From the NCBI RefSeq assembly GCF_021631985.1, contig NZ_CP070225.1:7316001-7380000 (forward strand): 64,000 nucleotides of DNA, in the 5' to 3' direction. The DNA is from Sandaracinus amylolyticus (GTDB taxonomy: Bacteria > Myxococcota_A > Polyangia > Polyangiales > Sandaracinaceae). How positions within the stretch are numbered: position 1 is the first letter of the stretch; the number at the start of each line of letters is the position of its first letter. This document shows, piece by piece, positions 33,966-42,741 of this stretch. Position numbers and translations under genes: made by a program. The notes below the pieces were generated by a model. That model did not search any database. It was not told where the DNA came from and saw only the letters and a program-made list of their open reading frames with translations.

Positions 33966-35144
33966 TCAGAGCCCTCGCTGGATCAGGTTGGGCAAGCCGA
34001 TCTCCGCGGTCGCGGTGCGCACACGCGCGGCGCCGACGCGATCCGAGAACACGCGGAAGCGAACCGGCGGGATGCCCGCGGTCGGCGCGGCCCACGGGAA
34101 CTGCGGGTCCTGATCGCGCGAGCGAGCACCGATCGTGACGACGAGCGCGCGGGCGCGCGAGGCGCGCGAGCCCATCTCGGTCTCGGCGGCTTCGTCCTCG
34201 TAGAGCCGGGCGCGGCGCGCATCGGGCGCGGTCCCGACCGGCGTGTCGTCGAAGATCGCGTCGACGTCGAAGTACATCGCCCACTCGAGCACGGAGCGGG
34301 TCTCGATGACCGCACCGCCGACCATGTTCAGCTCGCGGCGCACCAGCGAGACGTTGGGCCCGGTGACCGCGTCACCGGCGCTGCTCGTCGGCGTGGGGAG
34401 ATCGAGGGCGTTCGCCTGGAGCGCGTACTGCACCTCGGAGAGCGGCGCGAGGAGCGCGCCCTCGCCGAGCCCGACCACGCAGGTGCCGCCCACGCCGAGC
34501 GCCGGCGTGAACGAGACGCTCGCGCTGTTGCCCGAGACCGTCGCGCTCTGCACGCGCACGAAGAAGTGGTTCCCCTGGACGGTCTGGATGTGGAGCATCC
34601 GGCCGGCGCGGAACACGTCCTGGAAGATCGTCGTGTCGATCGCGGTGCCGGTGGAGTCCGTCGAGAAGCTGCGGCGGAAGCCCTGCCAGCTCGTCTGCAG
34701 GAACGCGGTGCCGCCGCTCGAGTCGAAGCTGCGCACGAGGTACGCGTCGCTCGTCGCGAAGTTGCCGACGAGCTGCAGGAGATCGGCCTGAGTCGTGGTG
34801 TTGTCGGCGGCCGCGGCGTGGGCGTCGAGCGCGGCGCGCGAGCCGGTGTCCTCGTTCGTCACCTGCACCGCGAGCACGCGACGCGCCGGGGTCACGCAGG
34901 TGCGCTCGGACATCGAGTCGGGCGTGCCGTGCAGGCCCGCGCGCTCGACGTCGCGGCGCACCCGATCGAGCGCGAGGCGCGTCGACAGCTGGAGCTGGGT
35001 GACGCGCTGCTGCTCCTGGAAGTCGCGCGCCGCCGAGCCGCCGATCGTGTAGACGCTCGCGATCACGAGCGCACCGATGGTCATCGCGACCATCATCTCG
35101 ACGAGCGTGAAGCCCGCGCGGCGCGAAGAACGACGACGCTTCAT
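33966..35144 (-). CDS. PilW-like minor pilin
   Basis: A 392-residue prepilin. The N-terminus MKRRRSSRRAG is a leader, and cleavage by prepilin peptidase is expected at the G-F junction of GFTLVEMMVAMTIGALVI, with Glu5 of the mature protein present. The large C-terminal part is beta-rich, with one or two possible disulfides. PilW is the largest minor pilin and couples PilX/PilY1 to the growing fibre. The gene overlaps the PilV-like gene by 4 nt and is 3 nt from the PilX-like gene, so the operon is tightly packed. Confidence 0.87.
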   Translation of the reverse strand: MKRRRSSRRAGFTLVEMMVAMTIGALVIASVYTIGGSAARDFQEQQRVTQLQLSTRLALDRVRRDVERAGLHGTPDSMSERTCVTPARRVLAVQVTNEDTGSRAALDAHAAAADNTTTQADLLQLVGNFATSDAYLVRSFDSSGGTAFLQTSWQGFRRSFSTDSTGTAIDTTIFQDVFRAGRMLHIQTVQGNHFFVRVQSATVSGNSASVSFTPALGVGGTCVVGLGEGALLAPLSEVQYALQANALDLPTPTSSAGDAVTGPNVSLVRRELNMVGGAVIETRSVLEWAMYFDVDAIFDDTPVGTAPDARRARLYEDEAAETEMGSRASRARALVVTIGARSRDQDPQFPWAAPTAGIPPVRFRVFSDRVGAARVRTATAEIGLPNLIQRGL

Positions 35145-35773
35145 CGCGACGCTCCCGGGACCGGCGTCCAGCGGATGACGGTCGACGCGTGCACGAAGCC
35201 CACGTCGCGGGTGCGCGTGCCGAGCATCTCGAGGTTGCCGCCGTTGCAGCCCTGGAGCGCCGCGGTCTGCGCGGACGCGGTGCGGCGCGGCCACCAGACG
35301 CGCACGTCGGCGCGCATCGCCTGGCCGACGTAGACCCACTGCAGGCGCACGTTGGTGCAGAAGCGCATCTCGGCCGCGACGTCGGTCTCGCGCCCGAAGT
35401 GATCGAAGGTCGCGCGCTCGGTCACCGGGGTCTGCACCATCACCGGCACGAACCACTCCGGCGCGTCGGTCGCGTCGCCGACGTGGCTCAGGTAGCGCGT
35501 GTTCGCGAGATCGGTCGCGGGCGAGAACACGACGCTCGGCCCGCCGCGCGACCATCCGATCGCGTCGCGCTGGAGGCGCTCGACCCACGTGCTCGCGATG
35601 TGCGTCGCGGTCGCGATCTGACGCGCCTCGAGGTTGCCGCGCATCACCGCCTGCTGGAGCCCGAGCACGCCGACGGCGCCCGCGGCGAGCACGCCGAGCG
35701 CCATCATCACTTCGATCAGCGTGTAGCCCGCGCGGCGCGCGCGGCGCTTCGAGCGGTGCTGGATCGAGGCCAT
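35141..35773 (-). CDS. PilV-like minor pilin
   Basis: A 210-residue prepilin. A basic leader is followed by GYTLIEVMMALGVLAAGAVGVLGLQQ, the PilV-type signature with the prepilin Glu5. Two cysteines in the soluble part could form a disulfide. The start ATG overlaps the FimT-like gene stop by a single base, and the stop overlaps the PilW-like start. The family guides minor-pilin complex formation. A C-terminal stretch FVHASTVIRW is beta-rich. Confidence 0.85.
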   Translation of the reverse strand: MASIQHRSKRRARRAGYTLIEVMMALGVLAAGAVGVLGLQQAVMRGNLEARQIATATHIASTWVERLQRDAIGWSRGGPSVVFSPATDLANTRYLSHVGDATDAPEWFVPVMVQTPVTERATFDHFGRETDVAAEMRFCTNVRLQWVYVGQAMRADVRVWWPRRTASAQTAALQGCNGGNLEMLGTRTRDVGFVHASTVIRWTPVPGASR

Positions 35774-36381
35774 CAGAACACCCTCGGAGCGCCCGAGATC
35801 GGGACGAAGAGGCCGCGCTGCTCGAGCGCGGTCGAGCCTTCGAGACGGTTGATCGGGAAGCGCAGCGCCTGCGCTGGGCGCGAGAACGTGCCGCCGCCGG
35901 TCGAGACCCAGATCTCGTCGTCGGGCTCGAAGCACACGTGCGTCGTCGTGCCCGACGTCGTGATCTGCACGGTGTGTCCGGCGGTCGAGTAGTCGGAGAA
36001 GTCGACGGCGTCGACGCAGTCCACCGCGCGCGGGCTCGCGGTGCATCCGTTGGCCACGACGATCGTGCTCCAGTCGTTGCTGCGGCAGGTGTCGGTGAGG
36101 CCGCGCCAGAGCTCGAGGCGACCGCGCGAGCTGGTGCCCGCGGAGTGGATCATCAGATACGCGCGGCCGTAGGAGATGGAGTCGGAGCGTGCCTGTCGCG
36201 CGAGCCGGGCCGCGTCGTGGGTCGCGCGCTGGGCGCGATTGACCGCCATCGAGCGCATCAGTCCGGGCGCCGCGAGCGCCGCCGTGATCAGGATGAGGAC
36301 CACGATCACCATCAGCTCGAGCAGGGTGAACCCGGCGCGCGAGCGGGTGGGGGTCCTTCGGCGGGTCGTGGACGGACGCAC
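35773..36381 (-). CDS. FimT/GspH-type minor pilin
   Basis: A 202-residue prepilin with leader RRRTPTRSRAG and helix GFTLLELMVIVVLILITAAL, with mature Glu5 present. FimT/GspH proteins are the first minor pseudopilins; in some bacteria FimT binds DNA during uptake. A C-terminal basic DNA-binding tail is not obvious here. Two cysteine pairs (DTC/NGC, DCV/HVC) suggest disulfides. It is the first gene of the operon. The GTG start is not well supported by a Shine-Dalgarno. Confidence 0.85.
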   Translation of the reverse strand: MRPSTTRRRTPTRSRAGFTLLELMVIVVLILITAALAAPGLMRSMAVNRAQRATHDAARLARQARSDSISYGRAYLMIHSAGTSSRGRLELWRGLTDTCRSNDWSTIVVANGCTASPRAVDCVDAVDFSDYSTAGHTVQITTSGTTTHVCFEPDDEIWVSTGGGTFSRPAQALRFPINRLEGSTALEQRGLFVPISGAPRVF

Positions 36382-36475
36382 GGCGGCGGTCGCGGCTGCA
36401 AGCTGTGTTCCTCGCCTGATCCGCGGGCGAACGCGCGGAGATCACGGCAGAAAACGCGGCGCGAGGGCGACGGGG

Positions 36476-36496
36476 ACCCCGCATCGGATGCGGGGT
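36476..36496. promoter_or_regulatory. Perfect hairpin upstream of the pilus operon
   Basis: ACCCCGCAT pairs with ATGCGGGGT around a CGG loop. It lies about 95 bp before the start of the FimT-like gene on the minus strand and 33 bp before the tRNA promoter on the plus strand. It could be an operator or a leader hairpin. Nothing else was seen in 36382-36528. Confidence 0.4.
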
Positions 36497-36528
36497 ACGA
36501 AACGATTGCGGACCCCTGAGATGCGCGC

Positions 36529-36557
36529 TTGACAGCTGGGCGCCATTGCCGTACCCC
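36529..36557 (+). promoter_or_regulatory. Promoter of tRNA-Leu
   Basis: A perfect -35 hexamer TTGACA (36529-36534), then 17 bp, then TACCCC (36552-36557) in the -10 place, about 13 bp before the mature tRNA 5' end. The -10 is weak, but the position is right for a sigma-70-type stable-RNA promoter. Confidence 0.55.
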
Positions 36558-36569
36558 TCACGACCCCAC

Positions 36570-36653
36570 GCGGAAGTGGCGGAATTGGCAGACGCGCTGG
36601 ATTCAGGTTCCAGTACCCGCAAGGGTGTGTAGGTTCAAGTCCTATCTTCCGCA
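36570..36653 (+). tRNA. tRNA-Leu (anticodon CAG)
   Basis: An 84-nt class II tRNA. Acceptor stem GCGGAAG pairs with CTTCCGC, and the discriminator is A. The D-arm carries GGCGGAATTGGCAGA. The anticodon stem CTGGA/TCCAG encloses loop TTCAGGT with anticodon CAG at 36604-36606, decoding CUG. A long variable arm (ACCCGCAAGGGT) and TTCAAGT T-loop are present. The 3' CCA is not encoded and must be added. CUG is among the most used leucine codons in this GC-rich genome. Confidence 0.97.
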
Positions 36654-36662
36654 GACGGAATG

Positions 36663-36703
36663 AATCCCGGGTGACCGCAAGGTCACCCGGGATTCGGCTT
36701 TTC
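36663..36703 (+). terminator. Rho-independent terminator of tRNA-Leu
   Basis: A perfect 14-bp stem (AATCCCGGGTGACC with GGTCACCCGGGATT) around a GCAA tetraloop, followed by CGGCTTTTC. It starts 10 bp after the tRNA 3' end. Confidence 0.9.
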
Positions 36704-36789
36704 GGGGTCTCGAAAAAATATTCTGACTATTCGGTCCACCATATTGACGAGCCTGTCGGCGCAGGAGTACATCCGCGCCGAGGTGGTCG

Positions 36790-39453
36790 ATGGGGGACGT
36801 CGGCGCTCGGGTCTTCTCCTTCACGGTGGTCGCGACCGTGCTCGCGATCAGCTCGGTCGCGCATGCGGACGTGCGGACCGACGCGCGCGGGCACTTTCGT
36901 CGCGGCATGGCGCTGATCGCCGAAGGTCGCGTCGACGAAGGCGTCGCGGAGCTGCAGGAAGCCTACGAGATCCTCCCGCACCCGAACGTCCTCTACAACA
37001 TCGCGCGCGCGTACGCGGAGAGCAGCCGCTACGAGGAGGCGCGCGAGTACTTCGAGCGATATCTCGAGACCGATCCTCCCGATCGCATCGAGGTGCAGCA
37101 GTTCCTCGTCGCGATCGGAGATCGAGAAGCCGCGATCGCTGCGCGGCAGACCGTCGCGCCCACCGCCCCCACGACCTCGCCGTCCGAGTCGGAGGCTCCG
37201 ACCCGCGCGAGCCCAGCCGCGTCGGAGGAGGAGATCCAGGCGCTCGAGGAGTCGGCCGCGGACATCGCCGCGCTGGCCGAGGCGACGCAGAGCGAAGCGC
37301 TGCGGCATCGCGCCGAACAGCTGCGCGCGCTCGCGATCGATCTGCGCGGCGCACCGAGCACGAGCGTCGCGGAGCCCGCCGAGAGCGAGGAGAGCGACGA
37401 GGCGATCGCGAGCACGGACGCGGAGCCCGTGGCGATCGATCCGGCGCTCGCGATCCGCGAGGCCGAGGCCGACGTGTACGAGGAGTCGGTCGTGTCCGCC
37501 GCGCGCTTCGCGCAGTCACCGCTCGATGCGCCGGCCTCGACGACGATCATCTCGCGACAGGACATCCGCCTCAGTGGTCTGCTGAGCCTTCCCGAGCTGC
37601 TCCGCCGCGCGGCGGGCGTCGACATCATGACCACGACGCCGGTCGACTCGAACATCGGGATCCGTGGGTTCAACCAGCGTCTGTCGAATCGCGTGCTGGT
37701 GCTCGTCGACGGCCGGTCGACGTACATCGACACGCTCGGCGCGACGCAGTGGATGACGCTGCCGATCGGTCCCTCGGACATCGAGCGCATCGAGATCATC
37801 CGCGGTCCGGCATCGGCGCTCTACGGCGCGAACTCGTTCAGCGGGATCGTCAACATCCTCACTCGCCCGCCGGGAGAGCCCACGACCGAGGCGATGGTGG
37901 GTGGCGGCAACGGCAACACGCTGTGGGGCCACGCGCAGACCTCGGGACGCATCGAGCGGCTCGCCTATCGCGTGGCCGCGGGATATCTGAGCACCCAGCG
38001 ATTCACGCGAGAGATCGGCGCGGACCGCGTCGACTATTTCTCGCCCGACGACTACAGCGATCCGGCCTCCGCGACGCAGGGTGGATATGCGAGCGCGAGC
38101 CTTCGATATCGAATCATCCCCGAGCTGCAGGTCAGTCTGCAGGGCGGCATCCTCGATCGACAGCAGAACTTCCAGGGAACTGGCCCCTTCCGCGACTTCA
38201 TCTCTCGCGGTCCGGTCGGGCACGTGCTCGGCAGCATCGAGACGCCGTACGGCTCGATCCGCGCGTTCTACACGCACATCGATGCGCAGGCGCAGCTCGG
38301 CTCGGTGCCGCGAGGTGGCGATCCGGTGCGGGGCGACTTCGTCTCCGGCACCTTCGACGTCGAGGCCGAATTCGCCCAGGAGTTCGACCTGCTCGTGCAC
38401 CACAACCTGCATGTCGGCGGCAGCTATCGCCGCAAGACGGTGGCGTGGGACTACCTGGGCCAGCCCTACGAGCAGAACCACTACGCGCTCTTCATCCAGG
38501 ACGCGATGCGGATCACCGAGTGGCTGAGCCTCGTCGGGAGCTTCCGCACCGACTTCCACCCGCTCCTGCCCGAGCCGGTGTACTCGCCGCGCGGCGCGAT
38601 CCTCCTGCATCCGTCGCAGCGCTCGACGATCCGCGCATCGGTCGGCACTGCGTTCCGCACTCCGACGTTCCTCGAGTCGTATCTCGACCTGCTCAGCCCG
38701 ACGCCGATCCCCGGCGTGAACGTGATCGCGCAGGGCTCCGAGATCGGCCGAGGCAGCACGCTCCAGCCGGAGAGCATCCTCTCCGCCGAGCTGGGATATC
38801 GAAACGAAGATCTCGAGTTCCTCGATTTCGAGATCAACGTCTATTACAACCGTGTGAGCAATCTGATCTCGCTCGCACAGGTCCAGCCGTTCCGGCTCAG
38901 CGACTATTCGGGCGAGCAACGAGAGCGCTATTCGCGTGGGACCGGGAGCTATCCCGTCGGCACGATCACGTTCCAGAACGAGCCGCCGATCTTCGACGTG
39001 GTGGGCGGCGAGGCGATGACGCGCATCTATCCGGTCACCGGCCTCGACATCTACGCGAACTACGCGATCAACCAGACGTTCACGACCGTGCCTCCCTCCG
39101 CGACCGGCGTGTTCCGCAGCGACGAGGCGCGCACCAGCACGCACCACGTGAACGCCGGCATCCAGTATCGCTCGGAGTTCGGCCTCGACATCAGCGTCGA
39201 CTTCCACTTCGCGAGCGAGCAGCGCTGGCTCGAGCAGATCTTCACGACGGAGGATGGTGGTGGCGTCGCGTACGGTGAATTCGATCTCCCCGCGTACTAC
39301 ATGATCAACGCGCGGATCGGATATCGACTCTTCGACGACCATCTCGACATCGGCGTCGTCGGATACAACATCACCGACAACCGTCATCGACAGCATCCGT
39401 TCGGTCAGGAGCTGTCCGCGCGATTCATGCTCACCGTCGCCTATCGGATGTGA
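36790..39453 (+). CDS. TonB-dependent receptor with N-terminal TPR module
   Basis: An 887-residue outer-membrane receptor. A signal peptide ends near SVAHAD. Residues 30-115 are TPR-like (HFRRGMALIAEGRVDEGVAELQEAYEI, NVLYNIARAYAESSRYEEAREYFERYL). An Ala/Glu/Ser-rich linker runs to about 235. The TonB plug then starts (VVSAARF, then TIISRQDIRLSGLLSLPELLRRAAGV, GIRGFNQ, IERIEIIRGPASALYGANSFSGIVNI). The 22-strand-type barrel fills the rest and ends in an aromatic-rich strand LTVAYRM. The plug and barrel import a ligand, such as a siderophore, vitamin or glycan, using TonB energy. The TPR would lie in the periplasm and could bind a partner. ATG 36790 is preceded by GAGGTGG. A TTGACG upstream lacks a matching -10 element. 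Confidence 0.93.
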   Translation: MGDVGARVFSFTVVATVLAISSVAHADVRTDARGHFRRGMALIAEGRVDEGVAELQEAYEILPHPNVLYNIARAYAESSRYEEAREYFERYLETDPPDRIEVQQFLVAIGDREAAIAARQTVAPTAPTTSPSESEAPTRASPAASEEEIQALEESAADIAALAEATQSEALRHRAEQLRALAIDLRGAPSTSVAEPAESEESDEAIASTDAEPVAIDPALAIREAEADVYEESVVSAARFAQSPLDAPASTTIISRQDIRLSGLLSLPELLRRAAGVDIMTTTPVDSNIGIRGFNQRLSNRVLVLVDGRSTYIDTLGATQWMTLPIGPSDIERIEIIRGPASALYGANSFSGIVNILTRPPGEPTTEAMVGGGNGNTLWGHAQTSGRIERLAYRVAAGYLSTQRFTREIGADRVDYFSPDDYSDPASATQGGYASASLRYRIIPELQVSLQGGILDRQQNFQGTGPFRDFISRGPVGHVLGSIETPYGSIRAFYTHIDAQAQLGSVPRGGDPVRGDFVSGTFDVEAEFAQEFDLLVHHNLHVGGSYRRKTVAWDYLGQPYEQNHYALFIQDAMRITEWLSLVGSFRTDFHPLLPEPVYSPRGAILLHPSQRSTIRASVGTAFRTPTFLESYLDLLSPTPIPGVNVIAQGSEIGRGSTLQPESILSAELGYRNEDLEFLDFEINVYYNRVSNLISLAQVQPFRLSDYSGEQRERYSRGTGSYPVGTITFQNEPPIFDVVGGEAMTRIYPVTGLDIYANYAINQTFTTVPPSATGVFRSDEARTSTHHVNAGIQYRSEFGLDISVDFHFASEQRWLEQIFTTEDGGGVAYGEFDLPAYYMINARIGYRLFDDHLDIGVVGYNITDNRHRQHPFGQELSARFMLTVAYRM

Positions 39454-39952
39454 GTCGCTTGGTCATCACGACGCGCGGCCACGCGTCGAGATCGAGCTCG
39501 GCCTCGCGTCGTCGGATGGCCGCGAGGTCCGCCGGGAGCTCCGAGGCCGAGCGCAGCTCGAATCCGAGGCGCGCGTAGTACGGCGCATTCCACGGGACGT
39601 CGCGGAACGTCGTGAGCGAGAGCGCGCCGAATCCGTGCTCCATCGCCCATCGCTCGAGGTGCTCGACGAGCGAGGCGCCCAGCCGCTTCCGAGCGAAGGT
39701 CGGATGCACCGAGAGCTGCTGGATGTGCAGGCTCTCGCGCAACGACGACGCGACGAGATACGCACACGCGACGTCGCCCGCATCGGCGACGACCCAGACC
39801 AGCCCGGCGTCGATGCGCTCTTCGAGCGCTGCGGCATCGGGGGGATCGTCGTCGGCGATGCGATCCATGCCGAGCGCTCGGAACGGCTCGCCCGCCGCGA
39901 CCTCGATCGCCTGCAGCCGGCCGACGTCGCCGTGGCGTGCGAGTCGGATCAC
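39431..39952 (-). CDS. GNAT-family N-acetyltransferase
   Basis: A 173-residue GNAT protein. The core motifs are VVADAGDVACAYLV (beta4), then LHIQQLSVHPTFARKRLGASLVEHLERWA, with the acetyl-CoA pyrophosphate loop R-x-x-x-R-x-G-A written as ARKRLGA. GALSLTTFRDVPWNAPYYARLGFE then closes the fold. It transfers acetyl from acetyl-CoA to an amine; substrate unknown. Its stop overlaps the end of the convergent receptor gene by 23 bp. The ATG overlaps the DoxX-like stop (ATGA), so it is the last of a three-gene operon. Confidence 0.9.
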   Translation of the reverse strand: MIRLARHGDVGRLQAIEVAAGEPFRALGMDRIADDDPPDAAALEERIDAGLVWVVADAGDVACAYLVASSLRESLHIQQLSVHPTFARKRLGASLVEHLERWAMEHGFGALSLTTFRDVPWNAPYYARLGFELRSASELPADLAAIRRREAELDLDAWPRVVMTKRLTSDRRR

Positions 39953-40416
39953 GCGCGCCTCCTCGGGCCGAAGCCGGCCACGAGGACCGCCGCGAGATAC
40001 ACGAGCTGCTCTGCGGCACGCCCCAGGAACGACGCCAGCGGTGCGTGCTGCAGCGAGAGCTCGTGGACGTTGGCGGGGAACACCGCGACCAGCAGGACGA
40101 CGAGCCCCAGCGCCGCGAGCTTCCGTGTCGCGGGGACGAGGATCCCCACTGCGCCCGCGAGCTCGGCCACGCCGGTGAACGTGACCCAGAACCCCGCGTC
40201 ACCGAGCGCCGGCGGGACCATGCGGATCAGCTCTTCGCGCATGCCGACGAAGTGCCCTGCTCCCGTGAGCACGAACGTCGTCGCGACACCCGCGCACAGA
40301 GCGCCGGGCCACGTGCCGAAGTCGCCGCGGCTCCCGCGACGTGCGGCGATCGAGCGCACGATCAGCGGCACGACGAAGAGCACGATCAGCGGCATCATCG
40401 AGACGAGCGTGCTCAT
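39949..40416 (-). CDS. DoxX-like membrane protein
   Basis: A 155-residue protein with four hydrophobic segments: residues 3-22 (VSMMPLIVLFVVPLIV), about 38-56, about 75-100 (WVTFTGVAELAGAVGILVPA) and about 105-150. The pattern TGAGHFVGMREELIRMVPP then FTGVAELAGAVGIL is typical of the DoxX/DoxD-like family of small quinone- or thiosulfate-linked membrane proteins; biochemical role usually unknown. ATG 40416 follows GGGAG. It overlaps neighbours on both sides by 4 nt, so the operon is methyltransferase, DoxX-like, GNAT. Confidence 0.82.
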   Translation of the reverse strand: MSTLVSMMPLIVLFVVPLIVRSIAARRGSRGDFGTWPGALCAGVATTFVLTGAGHFVGMREELIRMVPPALGDAGFWVTFTGVAELAGAVGILVPATRKLAALGLVVLLVAVFPANVHELSLQHAPLASFLGRAAEQLVYLAAVLVAGFGPRRRA

Positions 40417-41273
40417 CGCGTGCTCCCTCCCCGCTCGGCGCGCGCGAGGCGCACCACGCCCGACCACTCGCGCCACCCCGACTGATCGGTCTGCGGTGCC
40501 CCGCCTCGGGCGAACGGACGCAGGAAGAACGGAAGCCGTCGGAGCCGCGCGGCCTCGTGGAGGAGCGACGACGACGCCTCCGCGCGGAACCCGAGCGGCT
40601 CGAAGAACCTCACGCCGTTCGCGGGCGCGAATCGGAAGCGAGCCTCGTCACCGAACGTGCGGCGCGTCTGTCGCTCGAGCATGCGCCTCACCTTCGGCGA
40701 CGCGACGTCGGTCACCCACCACGCGATCTGCGCCCGTGCGTGCAGGCTCTCCGCGAGCTCGCGCACCTGCTCGTCGGACAGATAGACGATGAAGCCCTCG
40801 GTGATGATCAGCGCGCGCTCGCTGCCGGCCAGCGCCTCGTCCAAGAACGCATCGCGCGCGCCCGGATCGCGGAGGTCGATCCCGCGTCGAACCACGCGGC
40901 ACTTCGCTTCGGCGCCCGCGACGAGCGCCTCCTTCGCCGCGACGAGATCGGGAAGGTCCGCTTCGAACCAGCCGAGCGAGCGCGGCAACGAGAGCCGATG
41001 CGGGCGCATGTCGAGCCCCGCGGCCAGGTTGATCACACGATCGGCGCCCTCGGCGATCGCCGCGCCGACGTAGTCGTCGATCAGCTTGGTTCGCGTGACC
41101 ATCGGCCACGACGCGATCCCCGCGTTGCGCCGCGCGAGCTCGTCGCCGCGCCCGCCTGCGAGTCGGCGCGCCCACGGATCGTGGAACAGGGCGTCGCTTC
41201 GCTCGGACTCGAGCGCGCGGAACATCGCGGTGAGGCGAGAGGTCTCGGCGATGGAAGCAGCAGGATCCCGCAT
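40413..41273 (-). CDS. SAM-dependent methyltransferase, leucine-carboxyl-methyltransferase-like
   Basis: A 286-residue methyltransferase of the LCM/TIGR00027 type. MFRALESERSDALFHDPWARRLAG near the N-terminus and the SAM-binding loop VINLAAGLDMRPHRL are diagnostic. ITEGFIVYLSDEQV is the family motif after beta4. The family methylates carboxyl groups or polyketide-like substrates, often in secondary metabolism. The start is ATG 41273; an upstream in-frame ATG would add a non-conserved leader. It is the first gene of a three-gene operon divergent from a LysR regulator across 94 bp, so that regulator is its likely controller. Confidence 0.88.
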   Translation of the reverse strand: MRDPAASIAETSRLTAMFRALESERSDALFHDPWARRLAGGRGDELARRNAGIASWPMVTRTKLIDDYVGAAIAEGADRVINLAAGLDMRPHRLSLPRSLGWFEADLPDLVAAKEALVAGAEAKCRVVRRGIDLRDPGARDAFLDEALAGSERALIITEGFIVYLSDEQVRELAESLHARAQIAWWVTDVASPKVRRMLERQTRRTFGDEARFRFAPANGVRFFEPLGFRAEASSSLLHEAARLRRLPFFLRPFARGGAPQTDQSGWREWSGVVRLARAERGGSTR

Positions 41274-41367
41274 GTCGTCTCGGCCTTCCGTTCGGAGCAC
41301 GCAGGAGAGGTAGCGGTACCCGAGCGTTGCTACCATCGCATCTGACGCGCGGTTATCTTTGCGTCTG

Positions 41368-42258
41368 GTGCAATCCTTGGATCTCAACCTCCTGGTCACG
41401 CTCGACCATCTGCTGCGCGAGGGAAGCGTCACCGGCGCGGCGCAGCGGATGGGCCTGAGCGCCTCCGCGGTGAGCCGTTCGCTCGGCCGGCTGCGCGAGG
41501 TGACGGGAGATCCGCTGCTGGTCCGCGCGGGTCGCCGGCTCGTGCTCACCGCGCGCGCCGAGGCGATGCGCGAGCGCGTGCAGGCGCTCGTCGAGCAAGC
41601 GGAGACCACGCTGCACGGGACGGAGCCGACCGCGACGTCGACGCTCGCGCGAACGTTCACGATCCGCTCGAGCGACGTGGTCGCGGCGCTGACCGTGCCC
41701 CTCACCGCGGCCGCGTACGCCGAGGCACCCCACGTCCGACTCCGCTTCGTGCCCGAGCGCGAGAACGACGTGGAGGCGCTGCGTGACGGACGGATTCATC
41801 TCGAGGTCGGCGACCTCGACCTCCGCGCGCCCGAGCTACGGCTGCAGCGCCTCTTTCGTGATCGGTTCGTCGGCGTGGTGCGCCGTGGTCACCCGCTCTC
41901 GCGCGGGAAGGTCACGATCGAGCGGTTCGCCCGCTATCCGCACGTCGACATCGATCAGGGCGCGAACGCGATCGATCGAGCGCTGCGAGCGCGCGGTGCT
42001 CGGCGTGACGTGCCGGTCGCCCTCTCGAGCCACCACGCTGCGCTCGCGATCGCCGCGCAGTCGGACTTCGTCGCGACGGTGCCCGAATATCTCGCCAAGC
42101 ACATGAAGGGCACGCTCGACGTCCGGGTGTTCACGCTGCCGTTCGACCTCCGGCCCGTGGTGATCGCACAGGCCTGGCACCCGCGATTCGATCTCGACCC
42201 CGCGCATCGATGGCTGAGGGAGTCGATGAAGGCGGTGTGTGCTTCGCTCGCGAAGTGA
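41368..42258 (+). CDS. LysR-family transcriptional regulator
   Basis: A 296-residue LysR regulator. The winged helix-turn-helix (LDLNLLVTLDHLLREGSVTGAAQRMGLSASAVSRSLGRLREV, written in part) occupies residues 3-60. The effector-binding domain follows (DVVAALTVPLTAAAYAEAPHVRLRFVPE, then FRDRFVGVVRRGHPL). GTG 41368 gives the usual short N-terminus (QSLDLNLL). A TTG at 41359 is an alternative. TTATCT (41353-41358) lies 9 nt before the GTG with no Shine-Dalgarno, fitting a leaderless start. It is divergent from the methyltransferase operon, the normal arrangement for LysR control of neighbours. Confidence 0.92.
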   Translation: MQSLDLNLLVTLDHLLREGSVTGAAQRMGLSASAVSRSLGRLREVTGDPLLVRAGRRLVLTARAEAMRERVQALVEQAETTLHGTEPTATSTLARTFTIRSSDVVAALTVPLTAAAYAEAPHVRLRFVPERENDVEALRDGRIHLEVGDLDLRAPELRLQRLFRDRFVGVVRRGHPLSRGKVTIERFARYPHVDIDQGANAIDRALRARGARRDVPVALSSHHAALAIAAQSDFVATVPEYLAKHMKGTLDVRVFTLPFDLRPVVIAQAWHPRFDLDPAHRWLRESMKAVCASLAK

Positions 42259-42264
42259 CGGGGC

Positions 42265-42586
42265 TCAGCGAGCGCCGGTGATCGCGGCGACCGCAGCGGC
42301 GACGTCGCGCTCGGAGAGCTTCTCGAGCACCACCGCGCGAGAGCGGAGCGCATCGTGGAAGTACGCGAAGAAGCTCGAGCCCCAGCTGAGATCACCGAGG
42401 ATCGGCGGGCCGAGGACGCCGACGTGGGTCGAGCGACCGGCACCGATGGGCACGCCAACCCGCGGCGGGATCTCCGATCAACGCGCCCTGCAGCAGCGTG
42501 AAGAGGTGGTAATTCGATCGCACGCCGTCCGCGCGCGCGAGATAGCGCGCGAGGGAGAGGACCGCGTCGACCTCGGGGATGGTCAT
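42265..42586 (-). pseudogene. Small gene broken by a one-base frameshift
   Basis: Two overlapping frames join into one coherent protein of about 106 residues. The first part starts at ATG 42586 (MTIPEVDAVLSLARYLARAD, then NYHLFTLLQGALIGDPAA). The second part continues as VGVPIGAGRSTHVGVLGPPILG and ends EKLSERDVAAAVAAITGAR. The span is 322 nt, one base more than a multiple of three. Dropping one G of the GGG in CCGCGGGTTGG (about 42460-42475) joins DPAA to VGVPIG smoothly. So this is either a recent frameshift or a sequencing error. A separate 62-residue gene from the internal ATG is the alternative. No family recognised. Confidence 0.6.
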
Positions 42587-42741
42587 GAGCGCGGAGCGTG
42601 CCGTTTCTTCGTCGGGTCCTTCGCGCGGCGTTCGCGTGAACCGCGTGGCCGCAGTGCCCGTCGCGCGTGAGCTGCAATCGTCACGGGTTGGACTCGCGCT
42701 CGATCGCCATCCTTCGCACGCGCGGCGTTCGATTCGGGGCC

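Noticed and set aside
33309-35333. Long plus-strand frame over the minor-pilin genes
   Set aside because: The minus strand carries three prepilins with clear GFTL-type or PilX-type N-termini and 4-nt overlaps, so the plus-strand frame is a shadow.
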